This document shows, piece by piece, positions 23,801 through 30,622 of a stretch of DNA of 64,000 bases; the stretch's first letter is position 1, and each line of letters starts with the position of its first letter. Both the position numbers and the translations under genes were made by a program. The notes beneath the pieces were generated by a model, which saw nothing but the letters and a program-made list of their open reading frames with translations, had not been told where the DNA came from and searched no databases. The DNA is from Eurosta solidaginis (taxonomy: Eukaryota; Arthropoda; Insecta; Diptera; Tephritidae), in contig NC_090323.1 of NCBI RefSeq assembly GCF_040869045.1, forward strand, positions 265,054,392-265,118,391, in the 5' to 3' direction.

Positions 23801-26800
23801 ATTTCATCGGCTTCATCTATATCAACACCGTCTGGTAGTGGTGAACCAAGCTGTAACTCTGTATTACGATCGTAGTCGATTACTAAACGCTCATCAAAGT
23901 AGTCATCATCCTCATTTCCATCAGATTCATTTGCTTTGTCATTGGTGTGCGCTTCATCGACATCCATTTGACGATCATCAGGTTCTGTTATTGATTTAGC
24001 AACATCAGTCTCATTTGTAATTACTTCTTCAGTCTTAATAATTTCGGTTACGGTCTTGCCTGCAAGAAATGTCCTTTCTTCTCCAACATCTGTTGGTGGC
24101 TTATGGTCACATGTATCAGATTTTGGGATCAGTTTAGTAGTTGATGGATCTGTATGTGGGTTAGTTGGAGGATTGGGTTTGGGAGAATTACAAGTGGTGG
24201 TTATGGCTTCGAGAAAATAGCCACCAGTATTAGGCATGACCTGTAAATTTTTAAATTTATAAATATCGGCACATGGTTTTCTAGAACTTTTTGATAACAA
24301 TAATTCTGGTGGTATATATATCTAATTAAACAAAAGCATTTTTCAGTGAGCTAGATATTAACAACAAATCAGTTTACTAGGTTTTGTTTGCTGTTTGTTG
24401 TTTTAACAATTTTATTTTATCTAATAGAAGGTATCAGTGGAAGTCGGCAATAAAAAATGAATTAATTTTAAGACTAAATAAAAAACTTGTAACCCTACCC
24501 GTAAAATCGAATACTAACAAGTAAGGAAGTCTAAGTTCGGGTGAAACCGTACATTACATACCCAGCTGTACGCTTGAAATGCTGTTGTTGTTTGTTTTGT
24601 GTGCTTAATAGTGTTAAGGCTGCGCAATAATGCATACACATATGGTTCTATTCTGAACTAATTTTCGTTTAAAAGAAGCAAAAAGAATACAGATATCAGT
24701 TTCCCTTCGGATATGGGGATTTCCCTACTATAACAATAAAAATATGATTGGTACAAAACTATTTTTCGCTAAGATTTAACTTATTATTTTCTTCTACGAC
24801 CCTTTTAAAAATCTTTTATTTAAAAGTGGGCGTGGTCTTTAACCGACCTCGTCCATTTTTTCTAGAAATATTTCCTGCTATAAGGAAAATATGTGTACCC
24901 AATTTTATTACGATCCGTTAATTTTTCTTAGAGTTATGGCTCCCGAAACAGAAAATTGCTTAGTCATAAAAGGGGCAGTGCCATGCCCATTTTTTTAATT
25001 TGTAGTTTTCCCTATTTATTGTTATAAATCCACTTGAGAAATGAAATACCATTGACACAAAGCTCTTTTTCGCTAAGATATAGCATATTTTATTCGTCCA
25101 CGATCCTTTTAAAAATCTTTTATATAAAAGTGGGCGTGGTCCTTAACCGATTTCGTAAATTTTACTTCAAAGCATTCCTTATACTAAAGGCAACCTCTCT
25201 TCCGAATTTTGTTACGATAGGTTTAACGATTTTTGATTTATGATTAATAATGTTTGTAAAATTGATTTTATCACAAGTGGGCGGTGCCACGCCCATTTTA
25301 AACATTTTTTTTTTTTTCAAACTTTTATCAAGAGTCTCAATATCAGTCCACATGTCAAATTTCAACATTTTAGGTGTATTATTTACTAAATAATCTGGTT
25401 TTTTGTGTTTTCCAAAATGTTATATATATAAAAAGTGGGCGTGGTTGTCATCCGATTTCGCTCATTTTCAATACCAATCTATTATGGGTCCAGATAAGCT
25501 CGTGTACCAAATTTGGTGAAGATATCTCAATATTTACTCAAGTTATCGTGTTAACAGACGGACGGACATGGCTCAAACAAGTTTTTTTTCGATACTGATG
25601 ATTAGATATATGGAAGTCAATATCGATCTCGATTCCTTTATACCTGTACAACCAACCGTTATCCAATCAAAGTTATAATACCCTGTGTACAAGTACAACG
25701 GGTATAAAAAAGTTCAGTAGAAATGGGACTACCTGTATAACTTTAAAATAAGGTTTAAATGAGTTGTCCCATTTTTACAGAACTTTTTTTTGTAGCTCGT
25801 TTTTATGGATATATTAAAAGTTTTTCTTCTATTCCTTTTTAAAATTAATAAATTTTTTATTGTAGGTCATACAGTTATCATTTAAATACCAGATATGTTT
25901 AATTTTTTCGCTGCTATTAGCCGTTGAGCTGACACTTCAGATTTGGCATTTCTACTTTGCAATTTTCAGCTATCACATTACAGATGTCATTTGTCAGTTA
26001 TCATTTGTTACTATAAGTTTGTCATATATCAGTTATATTATTCATAAATTTTAGAAAATCGGTGTAGTTACAGCCCGATACAACCCAAATTAAAGCACAG
26101 TGGTGAATTTCGGAAAAACTTTGGTAGATAGGAATGATCCGAATTTCGATTATCGAAACTAGACCATAACCGAAAATTTTAAAGCAATAAAAGTTATTTA
26201 TTACTATATGTTATCATTTTTCAATTGACACTTTAAATTTGCTTCGACGGATTTTTCAGTTTCGTGTTATCAGTGCTCATTTTTTAGATGTCGATTGTGA
26301 GTTGTTATTTATCAGCTGCCATTCACAGTTGTCAGTTATCTTCCTGAAGTCTTTTTATGAGAAAACCTAAAAACCTTGAATGAAGTGATCCAAGACTGTA
26401 TCCTTTTGGGGAAAAGCAGAGCTGCATAACAGAAACCATTTTAAATTTCACAAATTTAATATTGTCACGGCGAATTCAGTACCAGGTAGTGATATTCTAT
26501 CAGCTGTTGCTTCTTTTCGATAATTTCCAAGCCTCGGTACAACAATATGTCAGTTAATCGAAAAACATGCTTTATTTTTTTTATCTCAACATTTTTCTGC
26601 GTGGCGAATCGGGTTTAACTCGCTTTGCCATCAATCGTTATTCAGAAAATTTCAATTCATATCAGAAACTTTCAATTGATATTTAGAAAAACTTCTTCTT
26701 CGTATATCTTACCATCAATGGACTGTTAGACAGTGAATACTTAGAAATGGATGCAGGTCCTTAGCAATCCTGAAGGGTATGACGGACCACCGTGAGAAAC

Positions 26801-29057
26801 AGTGTGATTTAAAGAGTTCGTTGTCTTTTCAGGGAGTGTGTGAGTAGAAGAGTGAGGGGGAAGGAGGAGGATAGAGATATGGAAACGGACATGGAGAAGG
26901 TTAGGTACAATGGACTTTATTTTACACCATATTGCCTTTACTGTGTTCAACATTGGGGAACAGAAACTTCGGCGTGGTAGGCGGAGCACGTTGCGCTACA
27001 TAAATTTTACAAGCGTTCAGTGAAATTTCCTAAGTATGAATTGTTATTTTTTGAATATTAATTGTAGTTTTCTGAATATTAAATGTAATTAAGTTTCTGA
27101 ATATGACATGGAAATTCTGAACATGAATTGCAACTTTCTGAATATCAATTGTAATTTTCTGAATATTAAATGTAATTTTCTAAACATGAATTGCAACTGT
27201 CTGAATATTAATTGTAATTTTCTAAATATTAAATGTAATTTTCTGAATATGACATGCAACTTTCTGTATATCAATTGTAACTTTCTGAATATAAAATTGT
27301 GCTCTGAATATGAACTGCAAGTTTCTAAATATGAATTGTATTTTTCTGATTATGAAATGAAAATTCTGAATATGAATTATAACTTTCTGAATATGAGTTG
27401 GAACTTTCTGAATATCAAATGGAAATTCTGAATATAAATTGTAGTTTTCGGAATATTAAATGGCAATTTTGAATATGAATTGTAACTTTCCGAATAATAA
27501 TTGTAATTTTCTGAAATGAATTGGACGTTTCTGATTACAAACTGAAAAAGGGTAGACTATATTAATTTGGTCTTCTGATTGCCAGTTTTGTATGTGTCTC
27601 AAATGACAACATTTGGTTAATTCGTTGTAGTTCTATAAATAGAACAAAAACAGCAACAATACCAGTTTCTCTGAAACCGCCTTACAAACATGCATAACTT
27701 CAACAAATAATTACATACGAAGTATGTGATGTGTAGAAGATTAATATATGCAAAAGAAGGCAATTGGGAAAATCTTTACAACAACTAAGGCATGACGTAG
27801 CTGAATGCGTTTGTAACCATTTCAACTATCGTAGGAGTGCGGGTTCGAATCCCACTCCCGGGAGAAAAGGCTTTGAAGAGATTTACAAGGTATAATCAAA
27901 ACAGCTGTCGCCTTGTCCGTCCTGATGTGACGTTGTTTAAATGTTTCCCAAATTATTAAATAAATTATAAAATAAAAATTGCTTGAAATAAATGTTTTCA
28001 TACATTTAAAGCAATACGGGCAATCCCCGATTAACTCTTACAAACAGACAACATTTTTTTTTTTCCTTTTTTTTTAACTGTGGTCATTACATTGTTTTCG
28101 CGTTTACCGTTTTAAAATAAGCTTAAAATTTATTTCCACCATTTTCCTATTTTTCTATCAATTGTTATTATTTTAATTGATTATGATCCGAATCAATTAG
28201 TGTTTTTTGTTACGGTACAAGTTAGTGCCACACCACAGCAACAAACACACTGGAAAACACATGAGCAAGCAAATATACACAAACAAACACGCAAAATACA
28301 ATTGCATGCAGAAAGCTTATGATTACAATAAAGTGCCTACGAAAATATTTTGCAAATGAGAATACAAAGACTCACGACATGCGAGCATTCGGGATCGTCC
28401 AACTCTGCCGGCATGCCTCCATTACTGATCAAAACATCCACCATATGTTGATGTTCATCCGCGGGGAAACCAAAGAAACAAATCTTTTGACCTTCAAACG
28501 CTTTCAATTTATGCTCACGCGAAAAGTCATCGGTCGTTGCACGAAATTGCAGCTCATCGCGTCTCGCCCAAGCAGCATAAACCCAGGCTGGTCGCACCAC
28601 GGTCAAGCGAAATGTTTTTGCGTATCTAAAGAGAATACAAAAAGAATGAATAATGAGCATAAAAATATTTCAAAAAACAAAACCTAAATAAAATTATACA
28701 ATGTAATACATCACAAGTTGCCACACTTCTGCGCGACAAAACCAACTTACTGATATTTATCTCCACCACTCTGACTACAAATTAGATGTGTGATCTTGGA
28801 ATTCATGTCTTTGCGTATGCAGCCGCCCATCGAATGTATCAGATTGACGAGGCGAGTCTATTAAATAAATTAAATGAACACTTTATATTTAACCAAAATA
28901 TGTGTCACACGTTACTCTTACCAACTCATCCTTTTTCCGGATGCCCGTAAAACACGTAACAACCCCTCGCATTGAATAATTGTAAATTGGTCGCGCATTA
29001 CGTATGAGTCCATCATTTGATGCGGCAGCACATTTTAAGGCAGGTGGGCCCAAAATG
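5683..29057 (-). CDS. pbl: Pebble / ECT2-type RhoGEF, N-terminus not in the recognised part
   Basis: This is the guanine-nucleotide exchange factor for Rho1, required for the contractile ring in cytokinesis; it acts at the spindle midzone and equatorial cortex through the centralspindlin complex (known for the family). Ten exons on the minus strand agree in phase and carry GT/AG ends: 29057-28922, 28857-28751, 28625-28376, 17011-16880, 16816-16454, 16393-15997, 11141-10981, 10907-10413, 6032-5883, 5814-5683. They give about 770 residues in the order BRCT repeats, basic linker, DH, PH, basic tail. I estimate 80-100 N-terminal residues are missing when set beside Drosophila Pbl or ECT2. An optional phase-0 exon (24240-22579) may be inserted inside BRCT2. 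Most introns are filled with transposons, and the intron between 28376 and 17011 spans about 11 kb. Confidence 0.93.
5883..6032 (-). CDS. pbl: pbl exon, polybasic C-terminal region
   Basis: This 150-bp, phase-0 exon lies between a TTTGCTCAG acceptor and a GTAAGT donor. It reads VGRAFSFNKTPSKLKRAV and so matches the conserved basic segment after the PH domain of ECT2 (RAFSFSKTP type), thought to contact the membrane in that family. Confidence 0.92.
6240..6502 (+). mobile_element. Helitron 3' portion
   Basis: A GAGAG-rich interior is followed by the hairpin GGCA-AAATC-TGCC and, about 10 bp on, CTAG before T at 6499-6502. This is the same terminal architecture as the element ending at 4179. The 5' end is not identified. 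The retrotransposon remnant at 6503 begins directly after it. Confidence 0.55.
6503..6715 (+). mobile_element. 5' LTR/leader remnant of a gypsy-like retrotransposon
   Basis: This AT-rich stretch ends in AATTCGTTACAA. A primer-binding-site-like TTGGTGTCAGAAGAGG follows at about 6717. A diverged copy of the same stretch occurs at about 33620-33846 (shared TTCGAACGTTA(T/G)CAGAAG and AATTCGTTACAA). The upstream part of the LTR is missing. Confidence 0.55.
6767..7736 (+). pseudogene. Retrotransposon gag remnant with SAP domain and coiled coil
   Basis: The frame begins at ATG 6767 and codes a SAP-type DNA/RNA-binding motif (MAKWSELKIQQLKKELDSRG, then NKLELQARLREA) before tandem stops at 6887-6892. 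A frame opening at 6899 continues with about 280 residues, mostly an alpha-helical heptad region with repeated SQLESQEARI units, then a gag-like segment (FKIQFEKTAAVNNW, AALFVALKGSAAEIL, ERRYGSG). The sequence switches abruptly at about 7735 into integrase. The whole protease-RT-RNase H region is deleted. Confidence 0.75.
7737..8418 (+). pseudogene. Retrotransposon integrase C-terminal half, fused to gag by deletion
   Basis: The translation 7719-8129 includes YGVPIELHYDQCRNFES and SDGMVERFNRTLEEHL, the second aspartate and the glutamate region of a DDE integrase, followed by LMAYRSAVHETTG. A frameshift near 8115-8200 moves it to the frame ending at 8418, which carries the C-terminal chromatin/LTR-binding part (GPYKVVKRINDVVYRI). 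The first catalytic aspartate and zinc finger are absent. A remnant, not functional. Confidence 0.8.
8431..9000 (+). mobile_element. 3' LTR (approximate right end)
   Basis: A GGTGGAGGGCAG polypurine tract precedes TGTGACGAATATTAACAAC, the likely LTR start. Inside are three to four short direct repeats reading GTTTATTGCTGGTGA (8701-8762) and a TATAAAAG box at about 8824. The right end is not fixed. It does not obviously match the remnant at 6503-6715, so the two ends may come from different subfamilies. Confidence 0.5.
9001..9800. other. Intronic sequence, no gene
   Basis: Non-coding. Around 9290-9450 the text (TATACCCAACTGCAC, GTCCGTCCGACAG) resembles a decayed member of the composite repeat family found at 24516, 29448 and 34046. 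Confidence 0.4.
9805..10090. repeat. Degenerate TTCGGGAT-type short repeats
   Basis: Variants of ATTTCGGGA(T/C) recur every 20 bp or so. The same style of repeat is found at 14990-15090 and 15495-15980. It is decayed low-complexity intronic DNA. Confidence 0.65.
10413..10907 (-). CDS. pbl: pbl exon, PH domain
   Basis: The exon is 495 bp (165 codons), phase 0 at both ends, with acceptor CTCTCTCACAG and donor GTGAGT. It begins PHLVSSNRSF, includes GDSLLLYLFSDTIEVCKRR and KHIKLISLNAIRFVIDI (PH strands) and ends KLAARTRQK. The order and spacing match the PH domain of ECT2, which works with the DH domain in exchange and cortex targeting. Confidence 0.95.
10981..11141 (-). CDS. pbl: pbl exon, end of DH domain
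   Basis: The exon is 161 bp. Its first codon is shared with the upstream exon (G|AC, aspartate, giving LLLND across the junction). It encodes EVMMHINEDKRKTESRM and IFDIFNDIEGCP, the final DH helix and DH-PH linker. Donor CCCG|GTAAGTG. Confidence 0.95.
11430..13270 (-). pseudogene. hAT transposase fossil (C-terminal dimerisation region visible)
   Basis: Read on the minus strand, about 11640-11460 gives ALPIFLTLMITICSAERSFS followed by QLKRSKAAERAT and, after frame damage, SDLLNKIDIDDIID. This is the hAT C-terminal dimerisation signature of the TTF/ZMYM-like group. Upstream, about 12735-12640 reads TIRWEAHSNATNAVYDSF and the frame resumes as NIADDESQNTDTRYDVYRE on the other side of the inserted SINE. 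A further fragment lies at 13269-13084. Many stops and shifts; not functional. Confidence 0.7.
12249..12626 (+). mobile_element. AAC-tailed SINE (SINE B) with 12-bp target duplication
   Basis: The element begins AGCGGGTTAGGGG and ends in an (AAC)n tail. It is flanked by direct repeats TTTCTAGAGCCC at 12237-12248 and 12627-12638. Removing one repeat and the element rejoins the hAT reading frame (minus strand, ILGALE to NIADDES), which shows that the SINE landed in an older hAT copy. A second full-length copy lies at 15097-15490. Confidence 0.85.
13280..14350 (-). pseudogene. 5'-truncated LINE, C-terminal reverse transcriptase
   Basis: The minus-strand frame 14348-13578 (256 codons) lacks the endonuclease and most RT motifs. 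It retains the RT thumb-side region: VVWASTNGLCLNPRKSKCIV, YVDTARNLGIVFNKTLSWRD, LIPTLLYGCEIFSN and RRFFVTSIRLWNSLPARIRQ. This pattern is typical of the 3' half of a non-LTR retrotransposon ORF2. Lower coordinates down to about 13280 are its probable 3' UTR. The clade is not certain. Confidence 0.75.
14662..14940 (+). mobile_element. tRNA-derived SINE (SINE A) with 13-bp target duplication
   Basis: A box A-like stretch (TGATGGTAGCGTGCTCCGCC) and box B-like GGGTTCACACCCC at the left indicate a tRNA-derived pol III head. The body includes AAGCGGGGTCGCC and ends TTACATTTA(T)n. The direct repeats AAGGAGTTATCGG at 14649-14661 and 14941-14953 mark the insertion. Other copies: 21828-22178 (+), 39917-40272 (-). 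Confidence 0.88.
14990..15090. repeat. Degenerate TTCGGGA-type repeats
   Basis: Same repeat style as 9805-10090, interrupted by the SINE that follows. Confidence 0.5.
15097..15490 (+). mobile_element. AAC-tailed SINE (SINE B), second copy
   Basis: It starts AGCGGGTTAGGGGGTTAG, passes through CCCGCGGTAGGTATGCCT and AGGCGACTAAAATAC, and ends ATCGCTACAACAACAAAAAC. Near-full-length match in order to 12249-12626. I could not define a convincing target duplication. Confidence 0.75.
15495..15980. repeat. Degenerate TTCGGGAT / GGACTATTTCG repeats
   Basis: Irregular repeats of TTCGGGA(T/C) and relatives run up to about 20 bp from the donor of the pbl DH exon ending at 15997. Confidence 0.65.
15997..16393 (-). 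CDS. pbl: pbl exon, core of DH (RhoGEF) domain
   Basis: The exon is 397 bp, begins LFKNPLEEIAETNDALLNKS in phase 0 and ends with one base of a split codon (AAT G|GTGAGT). It contains AYPPYVNFFEQMKETLQQC, PRFHAFLKINQTKPECGRQS and DLMIRPVQRLPSISLLLN; the last is the conserved DH helix that contacts Rho. Acceptor CGTTTCTACAG. Confidence 0.95.
16454..16816 (-). CDS. pbl: pbl exon, basic linker and start of DH domain
   Basis: The exon is 363 bp (121 codons), phase 0 at both ends, and is separated from the next exon by a 60-bp intron (16453-16394). It begins YLDSIANTPNTDRRDSLPIS. It carries basic clusters (NKRKRKRFSQR, GKRRSS) that fit nuclear localisation signals and many SP/TP sites. It ends with FMDFFSTESNYVGILDTIVK, the first DH helix. 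Confidence 0.95.
16880..17011 (-). CDS. pbl: pbl exon, C-terminal half of BRCT2
   Basis: The exon is 132 bp, phase 0, acceptor TATTTAG. It reads VVDEHTTQAKPDPKNHRTH then ILKSDWFWYTIQNGYADEMD; the W-F-W helix is the conserved final BRCT helix. Joined directly to the exon ending at 28376 it completes a BRCT fold of normal length (CSHV|VVDEH). Confidence 0.93.
17030..17620. other. Intronic sequence, no feature
   Basis: AT-rich, no coding or repeat signal that I recognise. Confidence 0.4.
17750..19250 (-). pseudogene. Tc1/mariner-family transposase fossil, split by a LINE tail
   Basis: On the minus strand the N-terminal helix-turn-helix part (about 19010-18720: RKVSRN, KYKERLTVGKKTGSD, FKAPDCEHLKKSPHISGTKV) is followed, after an inserted LINE fragment, by CCIVGDETNVLGGLSQLSGV and FYVADRRGK-like text at about 18150-18040. 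Then comes GTVNTELYVNKCLQKRMLPL and LRPIEKYWALIRE at about 17940-17765. Order and motifs (GDE aspartate region, GTVN, RPIEKYWA) fit the DD37-type ITm group. Multiple stops and a gap; inactive. Confidence 0.72.
18165..18685 (+). mobile_element. LINE 3' fragment with cysteine-rich C-terminus
   Basis: The + strand at 18380-18565 reads CSCCMEDDEVESYNHFMLDC followed by PAFARTWRKYFGRDSLG: a C-x2-C-x-E-H-x-C zinc-binding C-terminus typical of RNase H-bearing LINEs. An upstream piece (about 18200-18300) resembles the end of the RNase H domain. It ends in AACCTAGCCTAACCTAA. It lies inside the Tc1/mariner fossil. Confidence 0.6.
19260..19735. other. Intronic sequence, no feature
   Basis: AT-rich. A 71-codon minus-strand frame at 19673-19458 is hydrophobic by composition only. 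Confidence 0.4.
19738..20110. mobile_element. Hairpin MITE (GGGCGGGTCAAATT termini)
   Basis: Left arm (GGGCGGGTCAAATTGTATGG through GACCATGGGACCATAGGTCT and GAAATTCATTT in reverse) and right arm (GGCTCGAAATTCATTTCAGA through TTTGACCCACCTT) are imperfect inverted repeats of about 175 bp. The left end follows TTA and the right is followed by AA, suggesting a TTAA target. A related copy lies at 46264-46516. Confidence 0.75.
20113..20233. repeat. Long near-perfect AT palindrome
   Basis: The arms run from CTAAAATTTATTGT and ACATCATCTATCTATATATA on the left to the mirror TATATAGATAGATGATGT and ACAATAAATTTTAG on the right, with an AT-only centre. It abuts the MITE ending at 20110, which shares the ACAATAAATTT motif. 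Confidence 0.85.
20235..20834. other. AT-rich intronic sequence, no feature
   Basis: Many A and T runs, no coding signal. Confidence 0.4.
20835..21510 (+). pseudogene. Degenerate LINE fragment with RNase H remnants
   Basis: Reading + strand with frame changes, 21170-21280 resembles CFTDGSKFDDR...SIYGLNFKKSIPSGCYLTIFQAE, the DGSK and QAE motifs of a LINE RNase H domain. Later text resembles the WV(P)SQQ segment. The same family is seen at 45290-46250, where the order matches (ISELKSGN..., RNase H, then WVP). Confidence 0.5.
21828..22178 (+). mobile_element. tRNA-derived SINE (SINE A) with 13-bp target duplication
   Basis: Same family as 14662-14940 but with a longer body that includes CATCTGCCTTGCAGATGCCG and GGAGAACGACGCAAATTGG. 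The direct repeats ATAGGACCTTTCG at 21815-21827 and 22179-22191 flank it. Box B-like GGGTTCACGCCCGG is intact. Confidence 0.9.
22192..22478. other. Intronic sequence between SINE and the long ORF
   Basis: No recognisable feature. If the long ORF is used as a last exon, this stretch would be part of its 3' UTR. I see no clear AATAAA on the minus strand close to the stop. Confidence 0.4.
22579..24240 (-). CDS. pbl: Putative optional exon of pbl (554 codons), or nested gene
   Basis: A minus-strand open block runs 24300-22480. Within it, an acceptor AAATTTACAG at 24241 precedes GTC ATG CCT, and a donor ATG|GTATTT follows at 22578. Both are phase 0 and so fit between the exons ending at 28376 and starting at 17011. 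The first residues VMPNTGGYFLEAI would continue CSHV. The protein is low-complexity and probably disordered: acidic (GNEDDDYFDERLVIDYD), basic (LKRKRESFDS, STKKPKLIRTGS), rich in SP/TP. A stretch RRSMSFVAVRTPIAKILRPR recalls the polybasic tail of Pbl itself (RAFSFNKTPSKLKRAV). Inclusion would split BRCT2. Alternatives: a last exon ending at stop 22480, giving BRCTs without DH/PH, or an independent nested gene. The donor is weak. Reading it as coding is well supported by length and codon bias; its splicing is inferred. Confidence 0.65.
24301..24515. other. Intronic sequence, no feature
   Basis: Short AT-rich stretch upstream (minus-strand sense) of the long exon; contains the possible branch/polypyrimidine area further in at 24241-24260. 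Confidence 0.35.
24516..25712 (+). mobile_element. Composite GTGGGCGTGG repeat family, diverged copy without satellite
   Basis: It starts ACAAGTAAGGAAGTCTAAGT and includes AAAAGTGGGCGTGGTC several times, ACGGACGGACATGGCTCAA and TCGATACTGATGATTAGAT. It ends near CCCTGTGTACAAGTACAACG and GGGTATAAA. There is no coding capacity. Other members: 29448-30622 (+), 34046-38578 (-), 52325-55055 (+). Confidence 0.8.
25713..26950. other. Non-coding intronic sequence
   Basis: Contains loose repeats of TGTCAGTTATCATTTGT style (25930-26350). No gene recognised. Confidence 0.4.
26958..26995 (-). mobile_element. Short SINE A fragment
   Basis: GGCGTGGTAGGCGGAGCACG is the reverse complement of the box A region of SINE A. 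The rest is missing. Confidence 0.5.
27020..27545. repeat. Degenerate minisatellite, period about 21 bp
   Basis: Repeated units of the form TTTCTGAATAT(G/C/T)AATTGTAA, about two dozen copies. Because the period is near a multiple of three, both strands stay open and produce repeated heptapeptides (LIFRKLQ on minus, NFLNINC on plus); these are not genes. Confidence 0.85.
27790..27870 (+). ncRNA. tRNA-like pol III promoter (tRNA pseudogene or SINE head)
   Basis: TAGCTGAATGCG (27798-27809) matches a box A and GGTTCGAATCCC (27842-27853) a perfect box B, spaced as in a tRNA gene, with CCACTCCCGGGAG after it. The acceptor stem does not close, so this is more likely the head of a tRNA-derived SINE than a working tRNA. 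Confidence 0.6.
27871..28375. other. Intronic sequence near the pbl donor
   Basis: No element recognised. The donor GTC|GTGAGT lies at 28375. Confidence 0.4.
28376..28625 (-). CDS. pbl: pbl exon, end of BRCT1 and first half of BRCT2
   Basis: The exon is 250 bp; its first base completes a codon with the upstream exon (CA|A). It encodes YAKTFRLTVVRPAWVYAAWA (BRCT1 final helix with its tryptophans), then LKAFEGQKICFFGFPADEHQ and DDPECSHV (start of BRCT2). Donor GTGAGT. The BRCT repeats mediate autoinhibition and binding to the centralspindlin subunit RacGAP50C/Tumbleweed in the family. Confidence 0.95.
28751..28857 (-). CDS. pbl: pbl exon, middle of BRCT1
   Basis: The exon is 107 bp: TRLVNLIHSMGGCIRKDMNS followed by KITHLICSQSGGDKY. 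The GG turn and THL strand are canonical BRCT. Acceptor TTATTTAATAG, donor CA|GTAAGT. Confidence 0.95.
28922..29057 (-). CDS. pbl: pbl exon, start of BRCT1; most upstream exon recognised
   Basis: The exon is 136 bp, starting with the last base of a split codon and reading ILGPPALKCAASNDGL, ARPIYNYSMRGVVTCFTG and IRKKDEL. Acceptor TTCATTTCTCATAG. The exon(s) for the N-terminal BRCT0-like domain must lie at higher coordinates, but I could not identify them between here and the end of the window. Confidence 0.93.
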
Positions 29058-29100
29058 CTATGAGAAATGAAAAAAATAAATAAATAAAATAAAACACAAA

Positions 29101-29316
29101 TTAATTAATTGAAATGCTCCATATTTCGAAGAATTTTTGGCGCCAGCCAATACGCAATGCGTTTTCATTGAATAATTCATTCATCAGTTCATGGGTAATA
29201 TTTACAAGAAAATATGCAATGCCGGCCGCAACAACGTTGTGGGATGTCACCAGCCAAGGCGATTTTTGGGCCCAAGTGTTTCTTAATAGGGGAAAAACAT
29301 CCATTTCGTCGATCAC
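29101..29316 (-). other. Unrecognised 71-codon ORF upstream of the pbl exon
   Basis: The frame reads MIDEMDVFPLLRNTWAQKSP and NITHELMNELFNENALRIGW. Its composition is more protein-like than neighbouring shadow ORFs, but I cannot assign a family and it has no splice site that would join it to pbl. It could be a fragment of a mobile element protein. Confidence 0.25.
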
Positions 29317-29447
29317 AATAAAAGTAGAGAAATGTGCAATTTTTTTATATTAACTTGAAACCGAGGCATATAGGAGAAATTCATATTCTAAAGAGAAAGA
29401 ACTCAACCAATAGAAGGAAATTATGATAATAACAGTTATGGAAGCAG

Positions 29448-30622
29448 GGATAACAAAGTTTTTTCCAAAGTTATATTTTGCGTCAATAAACCAATCCAAT
29501 TACCATGTTCCATCCCTTTTTTCATATTTGGTTTAGAATTGGCATATTTTTTTTCATTTTTCGAAAATTTCGATATCGAAAATTGGGCGTGGTCATAGCC
29601 GGATTTCGGCCATTTTTTATACCAAAATAAAGTGTTCAGATAAGTACGTGAATTAAGTTTAGTAAAGATATATCGATTTTTGCTCAAGTTATCGTGTTAA
29701 CGGCCGAGCGGAAGGATAGACGGACGACTGCGTATAAAAACTGGGCGTGGCTTCAACCGATTTCGCCCATTTTCACAGAAAACATTTATCGTCATATAAT
29801 CTATGCCCCTACCAAATTTCATAAGGATTGCTAAATTTTTGTTCGACTTAAAAGTATTCTAGACAAATTAAATGAAAAAGGGCGGAGCCACGCCCATTAT
29901 GAAATTTTCTTTTATTTTTGTATTTTGTTGCACCATATCATTACTGGAGTTGAATGTTGACATAACTTACTTGTATACTGTAAAGATATTCTATTTTTTG
30001 TTAAAATTTGACTTAAACAAATTTCTTTTTTAAGTGGGTGTTTTCGTCATCCGATTTTGCTAATTTTTATTTAGCACACATATAGTAATAGGAGTAATGT
30101 TCCTGCTAAATTTCATCATGATATCTTCAACGATTGCCAAATTACAGCTTGCAAAACTTTTAAATTACCTTCTTTTAAAAGTGGGCGATGCCACGCCCAC
30201 TGTCCAAAATTTTACTAATTTTTTATTCTGCGTCATAAGGTTAACCCACATACCAAGTTTCCTCACTTTATCTGTCTTCGGTAATGAATTATCGCACTTT
30301 TTCGGTTTTTCGAAAATTTCGATATCGAACAAGTGGGCGTGGTTATAGTCCGATTTCGTTCAATTTAAATAGCGATCTGAGATGTGTGCCCAGGAACCTA
30401 CATACCATATTTCATCAAGATACCTCAAAATTTACTCAATTTATCGTGTTAACGGACATACGGTAGGACGGACATGGCTAAATGAATTTCTTTTTTCGCC
30501 CAGATCATTTTGATATATAGAAGTCTATATCTATCTCGATTAGTTTATGCCGTTACGGATTACCGTTATGCGAACAAAATTAATATACTCTGTGAGCTCT
30601 GCTCAGCTGAGTATAAAAATGC
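29448..30622 (+). mobile_element. Composite GTGGGCGTGG repeat family, copy without satellite
   Basis: Corresponds in order to 53890-55030: CCAAAGTTATATTTTGCGTC, TCGAAAATTGGGCGTGGTCA, AAAAAGGGCGGAGCCACGCC, TAAAAGTGGGCGATGCCACG, ACGGTAGGACGGACATGGCT, ending CTCTGCTCAGCTGAGTATAA. The left (satellite-bearing) part is missing. Non-coding. Confidence 0.85.

Noticed and set aside
27089..27431. Open frames with heptad repeats on both strands
   Set aside because: They arise from the 21-bp minisatellite, which keeps all codons in phase; no protein signal.
27790..27870. Functional tRNA gene
   Set aside because: The B box is perfect but the acceptor stem and anticodon arm do not fold; kept only as a tRNA-like element.
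29101..29316. N-terminal pbl exon candidate
   Set aside because: The translation does not resemble the expected N-terminal BRCT region and has no donor site joining it to the exon at 29057.
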